This document shows positions 1 through 6,993 of a stretch of DNA of 23,465 bases, piece by piece. Within the stretch, counting starts at the first letter, position 1, and every line of letters starts with the position of its first letter. Below the pieces are notes generated by a model, which was given only the letters and a program-made list of their open reading frames with translations, made no database searches and was not told the origin of the DNA. Location: the NCBI GenBank assembly GCA_900546355.1, contig URCM01000045.1:1-23465 (forward strand), in the 5' to 3' direction. The stretch is from an uncultured Bacteroides sp. (GTDB taxonomy: Bacteria > Bacteroidota > Bacteroidia > Bacteroidales > Bacteroidaceae). Made by a program: the position numbers and the translations under genes.

Positions 1-56
1 ATGCCTCAAAAACTCATCCCAAATCATCGCACGATAAATTCAAAACAGCTTCTAAT

Positions 57-87
57 TGAAATCTGTGTAATCTGTGGTGAATGATTA
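57..87. repeat. Possible dispersed intergenic repeat after hisC
   Basis: The non-coding bases after hisC contain a tandem-like phrase, ATCTGTGTAATCTGTGG. It resembles the short 'CTGTGT' phrases at 9982-10008 and 16023-16038 of this window, which are also intergenic. I see no inverted partner within bases 1-56. The likeness to a genome-wide intergenic repeat family is my inference from style of sequence, not something one copy can prove. Confidence 0.3.
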
Positions 88-1128
88 TTATTCGGTATAC
101 TTTCTCAATGCCTCCAATAGTGTGTCGTTCTCGGGGCGGGTGCCCACGGTGATGCGCAGGCAATCTTCGCAGAGCGTGACGCTGGAACGGTTTCGCACGA
201 TGATGCCTTGGTCTACCAGATAATCGTAGATGGCTTTGGCGTGGGTCACGCGGGCGAGGAAGAAATTGGCGTCGGTGGGGAATACCTTCTTGCAGCACGG
301 GAGTGCGGCGAAGGCTTTCATCAAGCGGGTGCGTTCTTCCAGTAAGGTGCTTATCCAGCGTTGCACTTCGTAATGGCGTTGCATCATGCGTAGGGCCTCT
401 TGTTGGGTGAGGAGGTTGATGTTGTACGGATATTTGATTTTGGTGAATATGCCGATGATGTCGGGCGAAGCGAATGCCATGCCCAGGCGGATGGCGGCAC
501 ATCCCCACGCTTTCGAGAAAGTCTGGAGGATGACTAAGTTGGGATATTCATCGAGGATACCGACGAACGAGGGTTGGTCGGAGAAGTCGATGTAGGCTTC
601 GTCCACAACGACGATGCCCTGGAATTCTTGGAGCAAGGTGATGATTTCCTTGGCATCGAGGTTGTTTCCCGTAGGGTTGTTGGGCGAGCAGAGGAATATC
701 AGTTTGGTGTTTTCGTCCGAAGCCCGGAGCAAGTCTTCTGCCTTGAACTGGAATTTCTCGTCGAGCAACACCTTGCGGTATTCCACGTCGTTGATGTCGG
801 CGCATACCTGATACATGCCGTAGGTGGGGTGGATGGCCACAACATTGTCGATGCCCGGCCGGCAGAAGGCACGGAAGAGCAGGTCGATGGCTTCATCGCT
901 TCCGTTTCCTAAGAAGATTTGTTCGGGCTTTACCTTCTTGACCGGCGCTATCAATGCTTTCAGTTCTTTTTGGAGCGGGTCTGGATAACGGTTGTTGGGG
1001 GCATTATACGGGTTTTCGTTGGCATCGAGAAAGACGGATGCCGTTTTCCCGCTATATTCGTCGCGTGCCGAAGAATAGGGCTTCAGTGCCCAGATATTCG
1101 GTCGGGTCAGTTCTTGTAAAGGTTTCAT
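88..1128 (-). CDS. hisC: Histidinol-phosphate aminotransferase
   Basis: This pyridoxal-phosphate enzyme transfers the amino group from glutamate to imidazole-acetol phosphate, giving histidinol phosphate, in the cytosol. The 346-residue length is normal for the family. Visible class I/II aminotransferase motifs are NENPY at residues 37-41, the cofactor phosphate loop GNGSDE at 74-79, SPNNPTG at 148-154, the cofactor-contacting Asp176 in VVVDEAY, and the Schiff-base lysine Lys206 in TFSKAWG. The C-terminal [11 protein letters not shown] holds the substrate-carboxylate-binding arginine. It starts 23 bases after hisD and is the third gene of the hisG-hisD-hisC operon. In Bacteroides the next gene is usually hisB, which would lie before base 1. 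It should be controlled by the attenuator upstream of hisG. Confidence 0.96.
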   Translation of the reverse strand: MKPLQELTRPNIWALKPYSSARDEYSGKTASVFLDANENPYNAPNNRYPDPLQKELKALIAPVKKVKPEQIFLGNGSDEAIDLLFRAFCRPGIDNVVAIHPTYGMYQVCADINDVEYRKVLLDEKFQFKAEDLLRASDENTKLIFLCSPNNPTGNNLDAKEIITLLQEFQGIVVVDEAYIDFSDQPSFVGILDEYPNLVILQTFSKAWGCAAIRLGMAFASPDIIGIFTKIKYPYNINLLTQQEALRMMQRHYEVQRWISTLLEERTRLMKAFAALPCCKKVFPTDANFFLARVTHAKAIYDYLVDQGIIVRNRSSVTLCEDCLRITVGTRPENDTLLEALRKYTE

Positions 1129-1151
1129 GGTTTTCTGTGTAGATGTTTTAA

Positions 1152-2426
1152 TTAACTTAATCGTACCGTTACGGCATTCTTATGCGCGTCGAGGTGCTCG
1201 TTCTCTGCCATCACCTGAATGGTCGGGCCTAAGGAGCGGATTCCTTCGCGGGTGATTTCCTGGAAGGTGATTTTGCGGATAAAGCTATCCAGGCTTACTC
1301 CGCTATAGGCTTTGGCGTATCCGTTGGTAGGCAGGGTATGGTTGGTGCCCGAAGCATAGTCGCCCGCGCTTTCGGGTGCATACGGGCCTAAGAATACCGA
1401 ACCTGCATTGATGATCCGTTCGGCGATGTCCTGATAGTCTTTCGTTTCGATAATCAGGTGTTCGGGGGCATATTCGTTGACCATGTCAAGGGCTTCATCC
1501 AGGTCCTTCACCAATATCAGCCTGCTCGATTCCAGTGATTTTTCGGTTATGGCTTTGCGCGGGAGTGCGGCAAGCTGGCGTTCCACTTCGGCTTGGGTTT
1601 CACGGAGCAAGGTTTCGGATGTCGTAATCAGGACGGCCTGGCTATCCACGCCATGCTCGGCTTGCGAAAGGAGGTCGGATGCCACGAATACCGGATTGGC
1701 GGTCTCGTCGGCAAGCACCGCCACTTCCGAAGGACCGGCGGGCATGTCTATCGCTACGTCACGCAAGGAGACTTCCTGCTTGGCAACGGTGACATATTGG
1801 TTTCCCGGTCCGAATATCTTATATACCTTGGGAACGCTTTCCGTACCGTATGCCATGGCGGCTATGGCTTGCACGCCTCCGGCCTTGAACACCTTCTTTA
1901 CGCCTGCCGCTTGCGCCGCGAAGAGGATGGCGGGGTGTATCTTCCCTTCCGCATTGGGAGGCGAGCAGAGTATGATTTCCTTGCATCCGGCTATCTGTGC
2001 CGGAGTGGCGAGCATCAGGACGGTAGAGAAGAGAGGAGCCGTTCCGCCCGGGATGTACAGCCCTACCTTCTCGATGGGGACCGCCTTTTGCCAGCAGGTC
2101 ACGCCCGGAACGGTTTCTACCTTTTTGCTCTCGAACTTTTGTGCGGCATGGAAGGCGCGGATATTTTCCGAGGCGCGCAGGATGGCTTCCTTCAGTCCGC
2201 TTTCGAGGGCTTTCCCGGCTTCGTCAAATTCTTCTGGAGTCACGATAAGCGAAGCCAACTTTACCTTGTCGAACTTTTCTTCATATTCATATAAGGCGCG
2301 GTCGCCTTCCGCGCGTATTTTGCCGATGATTTCCTGTACGGCAGGGCGTATGACTTCGGTGTGTAGTGCCGAGCGTTTCAGCACGTTGTTCCATTCGGCA
2401 CGTTCAGGATAACGGATAATGTTCAT
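1152..2426 (-). CDS. hisD: Histidinol dehydrogenase
   Basis: The enzyme catalyses the last two steps of histidine synthesis, oxidising L-histidinol to L-histidine with two NAD+, as a zinc-dependent cytosolic dimer. The 424-residue protein is close to the E. coli length of 434. By comparison with the E. coli enzyme, the zinc ligands are Gln255 and His258 (LSQAEHG), Asp356 (GDYASG) and His415 (LDAHKNA). The catalytic Glu-His pair is Glu322-His323 (YAPEHL). GGTAPL at 127-132 and GPGNQYV at 206-212 are family signatures. It lies 23 bases downstream of hisG and 23 bases upstream of hisC, so the three genes almost certainly share one transcript. The gene appears complete, with every key residue in place. 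Confidence 0.97.
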   Translation of the reverse strand: MNIIRYPERAEWNNVLKRSALHTEVIRPAVQEIIGKIRAEGDRALYEYEEKFDKVKLASLIVTPEEFDEAGKALESGLKEAILRASENIRAFHAAQKFESKKVETVPGVTCWQKAVPIEKVGLYIPGGTAPLFSTVLMLATPAQIAGCKEIILCSPPNAEGKIHPAILFAAQAAGVKKVFKAGGVQAIAAMAYGTESVPKVYKIFGPGNQYVTVAKQEVSLRDVAIDMPAGPSEVAVLADETANPVFVASDLLSQAEHGVDSQAVLITTSETLLRETQAEVERQLAALPRKAITEKSLESSRLILVKDLDEALDMVNEYAPEHLIIETKDYQDIAERIINAGSVFLGPYAPESAGDYASGTNHTLPTNGYAKAYSGVSLDSFIRKITFQEITREGIRSLGPTIQVMAENEHLDAHKNAVTVRLS

Positions 2427-2449
2427 GGTGCTTAATTTCTTGGATTCAT

Positions 2450-3301
2450 TTACAAAATCATTTTCTCAATGGGTAATACCAGGATGCCTTGTGCGCCGAG
2501 CGCTTTCAGCTTGCCGATGATTTCCCAGAAACATTTCTGGTCGAGCACGGTGTGTACGCTGCTCCAGCCTTCGGTGGCAAGGGGCATGATGGTAGGGCTC
2601 TTGATGCCGGGAAGCACTTCGATGATTTCCTGCACCTTGTCGGTAGGGGCGTTCATCAACACGTATTTCTTCTCTTCGGCGGCTTTTACGGCCTCGATGC
2701 GGAACAAGAGCTGTCTGAGGATTTCTTTCTTCTCTTCCGAAAGTCCCGGATAGCCGATGAGTACGGCTTCGCTTTTCATCACTGTTTCCACTTCTTTCAG
2801 GTTATTGCTGATAAGGGTGGAGCCGGAGCTTACGATGTCGAAGATGGCATCGGCAAGCCCGATTCCCGGTGCAATCTCTACCGACCCCGTAATGACGTGT
2901 ATATCCGCCCGGATGTTGTTTTTATCCAGAAAGCTCCGGAGGATGCCCGGATAAGAAGTGGCTATCTTCTTGCCTTCGAACCACGAAAGCCCTTCGTAAG
3001 GTTCTTCCTTATGTATGGCTAACGAGAGGCGGCATTTGCTGAATCCGAGGCGGTAAATGATGTCGGCTTTCTCGTTCCGTTCAACAAACTCGTTTTCGCC
3101 TACGATGCCGATGTCGGCCACTCCGCTGGCTATGGTCTGCGGAATGTCATCATCGCGCAGGAAGAGCACTTCTACGGGGAAGTTGCTTGCTTGGGTAAGC
3201 AAGGTGCGTTTGGAAGTAGAGATTTTGATGTCTGCTTCGCTTAACAGGGCCATGGTGTCATCGAACAGGCGGCCCTTCGATTGTACGGCAATTCTTAACA
3301 T
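2450..3301 (-). CDS. hisG: ATP phosphoribosyltransferase, long form
   Basis: HisG joins ATP and PRPP to make phosphoribosyl-ATP, the committed and feedback-inhibited step of histidine synthesis. The 283-residue protein is the long form. Residues 1 to about 205 are the catalytic part, beginning LRIAVQSKGRL, with RDDDIP at 49-54, IATSYP at 113-118 and the PRPP loop DIVSSGSTL at 155-163. Residues from about 210 to the end form the ACT-like histidine-binding domain, ending LPIEKM as in E. coli. Because this regulatory domain is present, no HisZ partner should be needed. The gene begins 29 bases after the T-run of the attenuator hairpin, so its transcription depends on read-through of that hairpin. 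It heads the his operon. Confidence 0.97.
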   Translation of the reverse strand: MLRIAVQSKGRLFDDTMALLSEADIKISTSKRTLLTQASNFPVEVLFLRDDDIPQTIASGVADIGIVGENEFVERNEKADIIYRLGFSKCRLSLAIHKEEPYEGLSWFEGKKIATSYPGILRSFLDKNNIRADIHVITGSVEIAPGIGLADAIFDIVSSGSTLISNNLKEVETVMKSEAVLIGYPGLSEEKKEILRQLLFRIEAVKAAEEKKYVLMNAPTDKVQEIIEVLPGIKSPTIMPLATEGWSSVHTVLDQKCFWEIIGKLKALGAQGILVLPIEKMIL

Positions 3302-3330
3302 ATTGTATTCGTTTTAATGATTTCTGAAAC

Positions 3331-3362
3331 AAAAAAGGCTTACCGCGTCTACGGCAAGCCTT
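3331..3362 (-). terminator. his attenuator terminator hairpin
   Basis: On the minus strand an 11-base-pair stem forms between 3352-3362 and 3335-3345, with one G-U pair. The loop is six bases (3346-3351), and a run of six T follows at 3331-3336, two of them shared with the stem. This is a standard intrinsic terminator placed between the His-rich leader peptide and hisG. Its upstream arm overlaps bases 3350-3359, which can pair instead with 3396-3405, so the two structures exclude each other. Confidence 0.9.
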
Positions 3363-3405
3363 CTTATCTTATAAAGAGATTTACACGACCCTTCAGCCCA
3401 CCGTA
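3350..3405 (-). promoter_or_regulatory. his antiterminator pairing
   Basis: Minus-strand bases 3405-3396 (TACGGTGGGC) can pair with 3359-3350 (GCTTGCCGTA) over ten positions, seven Watson-Crick and three G-U. The second segment is part of the upstream arm of the terminator stem, so forming this pairing would prevent termination. The first segment starts four bases after the leader stop codon. A ribosome that reaches the stop would cover it, while one waiting at the His codons could leave it free. This gives the expected response: read-through when charged histidyl-tRNA is scarce. The pairing is seen in the sequence; the mechanism is inferred from known amino-acid attenuators. Confidence 0.7.
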
Positions 3406-3408
3406 TGC

Positions 3409-3453
3409 TTACGTCAGGTAATGATGATGGCGATGTGTTGTGTAATTTTTCAT
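3409..3453 (-). CDS. hisL: his operon leader peptide
   Basis: A 14-codon open frame on the minus strand encodes MKNYTTHRHHHYLT followed by TAA. Four of the five codons at positions 7-11 are CAT histidine codons, and the interrupting one is Arg. The frame starts about 20 bases after the predicted transcription start and ends 47 bases before the terminator stem. By analogy with hisL of enteric bacteria, the peptide itself has no job: ribosome stalling on its His codons at low charged histidyl-tRNA would select the antiterminator. The symbol is used by analogy of role, because the peptide sequence is not homologous to E. coli hisL. Confidence 0.85.
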   Translation of the reverse strand: MKNYTTHRHHHYLT

Positions 3454-3476
3454 GTTCTCTTGTGTTTATTGCTTTG

Positions 3477-3508
3477 CAAATGTAAAGCGTTTGTTCGGAT
3501 TATCCAAA
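3477..3508 (-). promoter_or_regulatory. his operon promoter
   Basis: On the minus strand, TTTG (3508-3505) and TACATTTG (3484-3477) are separated by 20 bases. This is an exact match to the Bacteroidetes housekeeping promoter, TTTG at -33 and TAnnTTTG at -7. The predicted transcript would start near 3470-3474, just ahead of the His-rich leader peptide. The promoter sits directly after the stop codon of the TPR gene at 3538. Confidence 0.85.
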
Positions 3509-3537
3509 TATTTATCAGAAAAAGTTTTGTTCTGCTT

Positions 3538-5016
3538 TCATTTTTTTTGATTAGTGGGCAGATAAGGGGTAGGGTCTAATTCACCCGACTTGACCATGCG
3601 GTTTATTTCCTTGGCTGTGTCATAGAAATGGGTATCTCCGTCTTGCACGAAAAAATCCTTCAGTTCGCTTAATACCTTGGGCGAATAAATAGAGCCTCGC
3701 ACAAGGTAAGGGTACATTTTTTCCGGAGCGTCCATCTTGTAGTAGTTGAAAGCTACGAAATAGCTGAAATTGAGTGCTATTTTCGGATATTTTTCGTTGA
3801 GTGATAAGAACAGGTGTTGCGATTCGGAATAGTGTTGCTTGTCGAGGAATATAAGGGCGGCATTGGGCAAAAGTTGGTCGTTGCCGGGGTTTAGCCGGAT
3901 GGCATGCATGAAGTATTCCATCGCTTTGTCGCCGTTGTTGTCCATCGTCAGTTCCAGCTCTCCTTTCAGCATATAGAACCGATAATCATCTGGATAGCTT
4001 GCCAGGCATTTGTCTACGATGCCGGCACATTCTTGCTCTTTCTCTAAACGTATGCAGCAGAACGCGTACAGGTGGTATATGTCGGCGTAGTTGAACTGGG
4101 TTCCGAGCAGGTCTTGCTTGTCGAGGAAGTAGTCAGAATACCTCAGCGCGTAAGCAAAGTCGTATGCTTCGAAAAAGAGGTTCATCGCCAGATAATAGGC
4201 ATTGGCTTTGTCGTGCGAAAGCTCCGCGAAATAGTTGAAGCAGGAGGCTGCTTCCTCTGTATAGCCTGCCGCAAGGTAATATTCGCCCTTCAGCTCGATG
4301 TTGATAGGGTGGATCTCATCGACGGTTATCGCAAAGTCGATGGCGTCGGCGGCCTTTTCGAGTTCGTTCATGCGGAGGTAGCACCGTGCCAAGTTTTGCC
4401 ATGCCATCAGGTTGTAGGGAGATTCGTCCAGCACTTTGTTGAACAAACGTGACGCTTCTTCGAAATTTTTCGTCGAATAGTAGTGGAATATAGCCATCAG
4501 CTCGATAGCTTCCAGGTTGTCCGGCTCTTGGGCAAAAGCTTGTTGTATCCACGGATAGGCATAGTTGTATAGCTGATAGTCGACATACAGCTGGGCAATG
4601 TCGAGCATTGTGCCGATGTAGGGGTTTTGCTCGTATAGCGTCGCTATCCGTTGTTCTGCCGGGTAAAGGTCGTCGTCCGCTATGGATAATTCGGCATAGA
4701 GCAACTGCACTTCGTAATCGTTTTGGTCGGGGAGTGCCCGAAGCAGTTCTTTGGCCGCTTCCAGCTCTCTAAGGCTGAGTAAGGAATGGCATTTATAAAT
4801 TTGTATGTCCAGGTTTTCCGGGTACAGCTTCATCGCGTACTCGATGACCTGGTCCGAGCTGTCGGGGTCATCTTGCTCAGCGTAATATTCGGCAAGGAGA
4901 GTCAGCTCTTCCGGTTCGAAATATGCATGAATGCCTGTCAGCAGCATGTTTTCGTATCTGGCAAGCGATTCCTTGAATTCGGGTTGGCTGAATAGCGAAG
5001 ATGGGTCTTCTTTCAT
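3538..5016 (-). CDS. Tetratricopeptide repeat protein
   Basis: The 492-residue protein consists almost wholly of helical TPR-like repeats. One of the clearest stretches is the middle region reading YNLMAWQNLARCYL then MNELEKAADAIDFAI, with the usual small and aromatic residues at repeat positions. It is acidic, with no signal peptide or membrane segment, so a cytosolic protein-binding scaffold is likely. No catalytic motif is visible and I cannot name a partner. An in-frame upstream ATG at 5064 exists, but it lies inside the stem-loop at 5058-5096 and adds a poorly TPR-like stretch. I therefore prefer the ATG at 5016 (MKEDPSSLF). It follows glnS by 100 bases in the same direction and may be co-transcribed with it. 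Confidence 0.85.
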   Translation of the reverse strand: MKEDPSSLFSQPEFKESLARYENMLLTGIHAYFEPEELTLLAEYYAEQDDPDSSDQVIEYAMKLYPENLDIQIYKCHSLLSLRELEAAKELLRALPDQNDYEVQLLYAELSIADDDLYPAEQRIATLYEQNPYIGTMLDIAQLYVDYQLYNYAYPWIQQAFAQEPDNLEAIELMAIFHYYSTKNFEEASRLFNKVLDESPYNLMAWQNLARCYLRMNELEKAADAIDFAITVDEIHPINIELKGEYYLAAGYTEEAASCFNYFAELSHDKANAYYLAMNLFFEAYDFAYALRYSDYFLDKQDLLGTQFNYADIYHLYAFCCIRLEKEQECAGIVDKCLASYPDDYRFYMLKGELELTMDNNGDKAMEYFMHAIRLNPGNDQLLPNAALIFLDKQHYSESQHLFLSLNEKYPKIALNFSYFVAFNYYKMDAPEKMYPYLVRGSIYSPKVLSELKDFFVQDGDTHFYDTAKEINRMVKSGELDPTPYLPTNQKK

Positions 5017-5057
5017 CGTAAGTTTTACTTTGAGGGTATTGTTAGCTCCTCGTTTTC

Positions 5058-5096
5058 CCCGCAAGAGGTCCGGCGTAAGGCAAAACCTCTTGCGGG
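5058..5096. repeat. Perfect inverted repeat between glnS and the TPR gene
   Basis: CCCGCAAGAGGT at 5058-5069 and its exact complement at 5085-5096 form a 12-base-pair stem with a 15-base loop. It begins about 20 bases after the glnS stop codon. Neither strand has a T-run directly after the stem, so it is not a standard intrinsic terminator. It could instead be an mRNA processing or 3'-end stabilising structure, or a partial terminator separating glnS from the TPR gene. Confidence 0.7.
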
Positions 5097-5116
5097 AAAG
5101 ATTTGGGGGAGGAGGA

Positions 5117-6859
5117 TTATTTCTGGCTGATTTTGCTCCAAGTGTCTTTCAACGACACGGTGCGGTTGAACACCAAATGGCCAGCCGTAGAGTCTTTATC
5201 TACCGTAAAATATCCGATGCGTTGGAACTGGAGGTAATCGAGCGGTTTGGCGCCGGCAAGGTACTTCTCCACGTAGCATTCGTCCAACACCTTCAGCGAG
5301 TCGGGATTAATCATCTCTTTCATGGCTTCCAGTGCCGAGCAGTTTTTTTCTTCGCGGATAGCCGCCATCGCGTCGCGCGGGTTCTCCACCTTCCATAAGC
5401 GGTCGTACAGGCGCACTTCCGCCTTCAGGCAATGGTTGCAGCTCACCCAGTGCAGGGTGCCTTTCACCTTGCGGTTGGCTTCGGGCATTCCGCTCTTGGT
5501 GTGCGGGTCGTATTCGGCATATACTTCGGTGACATTTCCGTCTTCGTCTTTCTTGCATCCGGTACATTTCACGATGTACGCGTTCTTCAGGCGCACTTCC
5601 TGTCCCGGCGTCATGCGGAAGTATTTCTTCGGCGCGTTCTCCATAAAGTCTTCGCGCTCTATCCAGAGTTCGCGGCTGAACTCGATGGTATGGGTAGGCG
5701 AGTTCGGGTCTTCGGGATTGTTGATGGCTTCCATTTCCTCCACCTGTCCTTCGGGATAGTTGGTCAGGATGAGCTTCACCGGATTCAGCACCGCCGACAC
5801 ACGGGTGGAGCGGGCGTTGAGGTCTTCGCGTACCGCGCTTTCCAGCAGGGCGAAATCGTTCAGCGCATCGTAGGTAGTATATCCTATCTTGTCCACGAAC
5901 TTATGGATGGATTCGGGCGAATAGCCTCTCCGGCGGAATCCGCACAGGGTCGGCATACGGGGGTCGTCCCATCCGTTTACCAGTCCTTCTTTCACCAGAA
6001 TCAAGAGGTTGCGCTTGCTCAGCAAGATGTAACTCAGGTTCAACTTGTTGAACTCGTACTGGCGCGGGCGGTTATCGTCCAGGTCCTTGCCTTCTTTCAC
6101 CCAGTCTACAAACAAGTCGTACAAGGGGCGGTGGGGCACAAACTCCAGCGTGCAGAGCGAGTGGGTCACCCCTTCGAAATAATCGCTTTGCCCGTGGGCG
6201 AAGTCATACATCGGGTATGCCTTCCATGTATCACCTGTGCGGTGGTGCGGGGTCTTCACCACACGGTAGATAATCGGGTCGCGGAAGTGCATGTTCGGGC
6301 TTGCCATGTCAATCTTGGCACGGAGCACCATCTTGCCTTCCTCTATCTCGCCGGCGTTCATCTTCTGGAACAGGTCGAGGCTTTCTTCCACGGGGCGGTT
6401 GCGGTACGGGCTTTCCGTTCCCGGCTGGGTCGGCGTACCTTTTTGAGCCGCTATCTCTTCCGAGGTCTGTTCGTCCACATACGCCTTTCCTTCCTTGATG
6501 AGGCGGATGGCGAAGTCCCACAATTGCTGGAAGTAATCGGAAGCATAATATTCATTGCCCCACTGGAAGCCCAGCCATTGGATGTCTTCCTTGATAGACT
6601 CTACGTATTCCACGTCTTCCTTCGTGGGGTTGGTGTCGTCGAAGCGCAGGTTGCACACGCCTCCGTATTTCTTGGCGATGCCGAAGTCCATGCAGATGGC
6701 TTTGGCGTGGCCGATGTGTAAGTATCCGTTTGGTTCGGGCGGGAAGCGGGTCTGTATCCTTCCCCCGTTCTTGCCCTCTTTCAAGTCTTTCTCCACAATT
6801 TGTTCGATGAAGTTCAGGCTTTTCTTTTCTGAACTTTCCGTTGCATTCATTTCAGTCAT
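5117..6859 (-). CDS. glnS: Glutaminyl-tRNA synthetase
   Basis: The enzyme charges tRNA-Gln with glutamine in the cytosol. The 580-residue protein is of the non-discriminating-free GlnRS type and slightly longer than E. coli GlnRS (554). The class I signatures are present: HIGH at 48-51 within PPEPNGYLHIGHAK, and the KMSKR-equivalent LLSKR at 279-283. RFDDTNP at 72-78 and the glutamine pocket region DFAHGQSDYFEGVTHS are typical of GlnRS rather than GluRS. The C-terminal half is the two-barrel anticodon-binding domain. An oddity there is a pair of CxxC motifs at Cys432/435 and Cys474/477, absent from the E. coli protein and suggestive of a zinc site. The start follows a TATTTTTG -7-like box at 6894-6901. 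Confidence 0.96.
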   Translation of the reverse strand: MTEMNATESSEKKSLNFIEQIVEKDLKEGKNGGRIQTRFPPEPNGYLHIGHAKAICMDFGIAKKYGGVCNLRFDDTNPTKEDVEYVESIKEDIQWLGFQWGNEYYASDYFQQLWDFAIRLIKEGKAYVDEQTSEEIAAQKGTPTQPGTESPYRNRPVEESLDLFQKMNAGEIEEGKMVLRAKIDMASPNMHFRDPIIYRVVKTPHHRTGDTWKAYPMYDFAHGQSDYFEGVTHSLCTLEFVPHRPLYDLFVDWVKEGKDLDDNRPRQYEFNKLNLSYILLSKRNLLILVKEGLVNGWDDPRMPTLCGFRRRGYSPESIHKFVDKIGYTTYDALNDFALLESAVREDLNARSTRVSAVLNPVKLILTNYPEGQVEEMEAINNPEDPNSPTHTIEFSRELWIEREDFMENAPKKYFRMTPGQEVRLKNAYIVKCTGCKKDEDGNVTEVYAEYDPHTKSGMPEANRKVKGTLHWVSCNHCLKAEVRLYDRLWKVENPRDAMAAIREEKNCSALEAMKEMINPDSLKVLDECYVEKYLAGAKPLDYLQFQRIGYFTVDKDSTAGHLVFNRTVSLKDTWSKISQK

Positions 6860-6893
6860 AACGCTATCTTGTTTTTACACTTATATCCGGTTG

Positions 6894-6901
6894 CAAAAAT
6901 A
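6894..6901 (-). promoter_or_regulatory. Probable glnS promoter -7 box
   Basis: On the minus strand TATTTTTG fits the TAnnTTTG -7 box of Bacteroidetes and lies 34 bases before the glnS start. No TTTG occurs at the expected -33 spacing, so this is a half-match only. Confidence 0.45.
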
Positions 6902-6993
6902 GTGATTCTCTTTTGAAATCGGAAATCCGGCGTTTAAAATTGCGCATAATTCTTGTTATGAGGAGGGAAGCAAACCGGATTTTGTGTTGTTTC

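Noticed and set aside
1477..2412. Long plus-strand open frame (311 residues) opposite hisD
   Set aside because: It is the antisense shadow of hisD, whose catalytic residues are all present; the translation is rich in Ser/Ala/Cys with no family features.
5432..6721. 429-residue plus-strand open frame opposite glnS
   Set aside because: Antisense shadow of glnS created by its GC-rich codon positions; no recognisable domain, promoter or start context.
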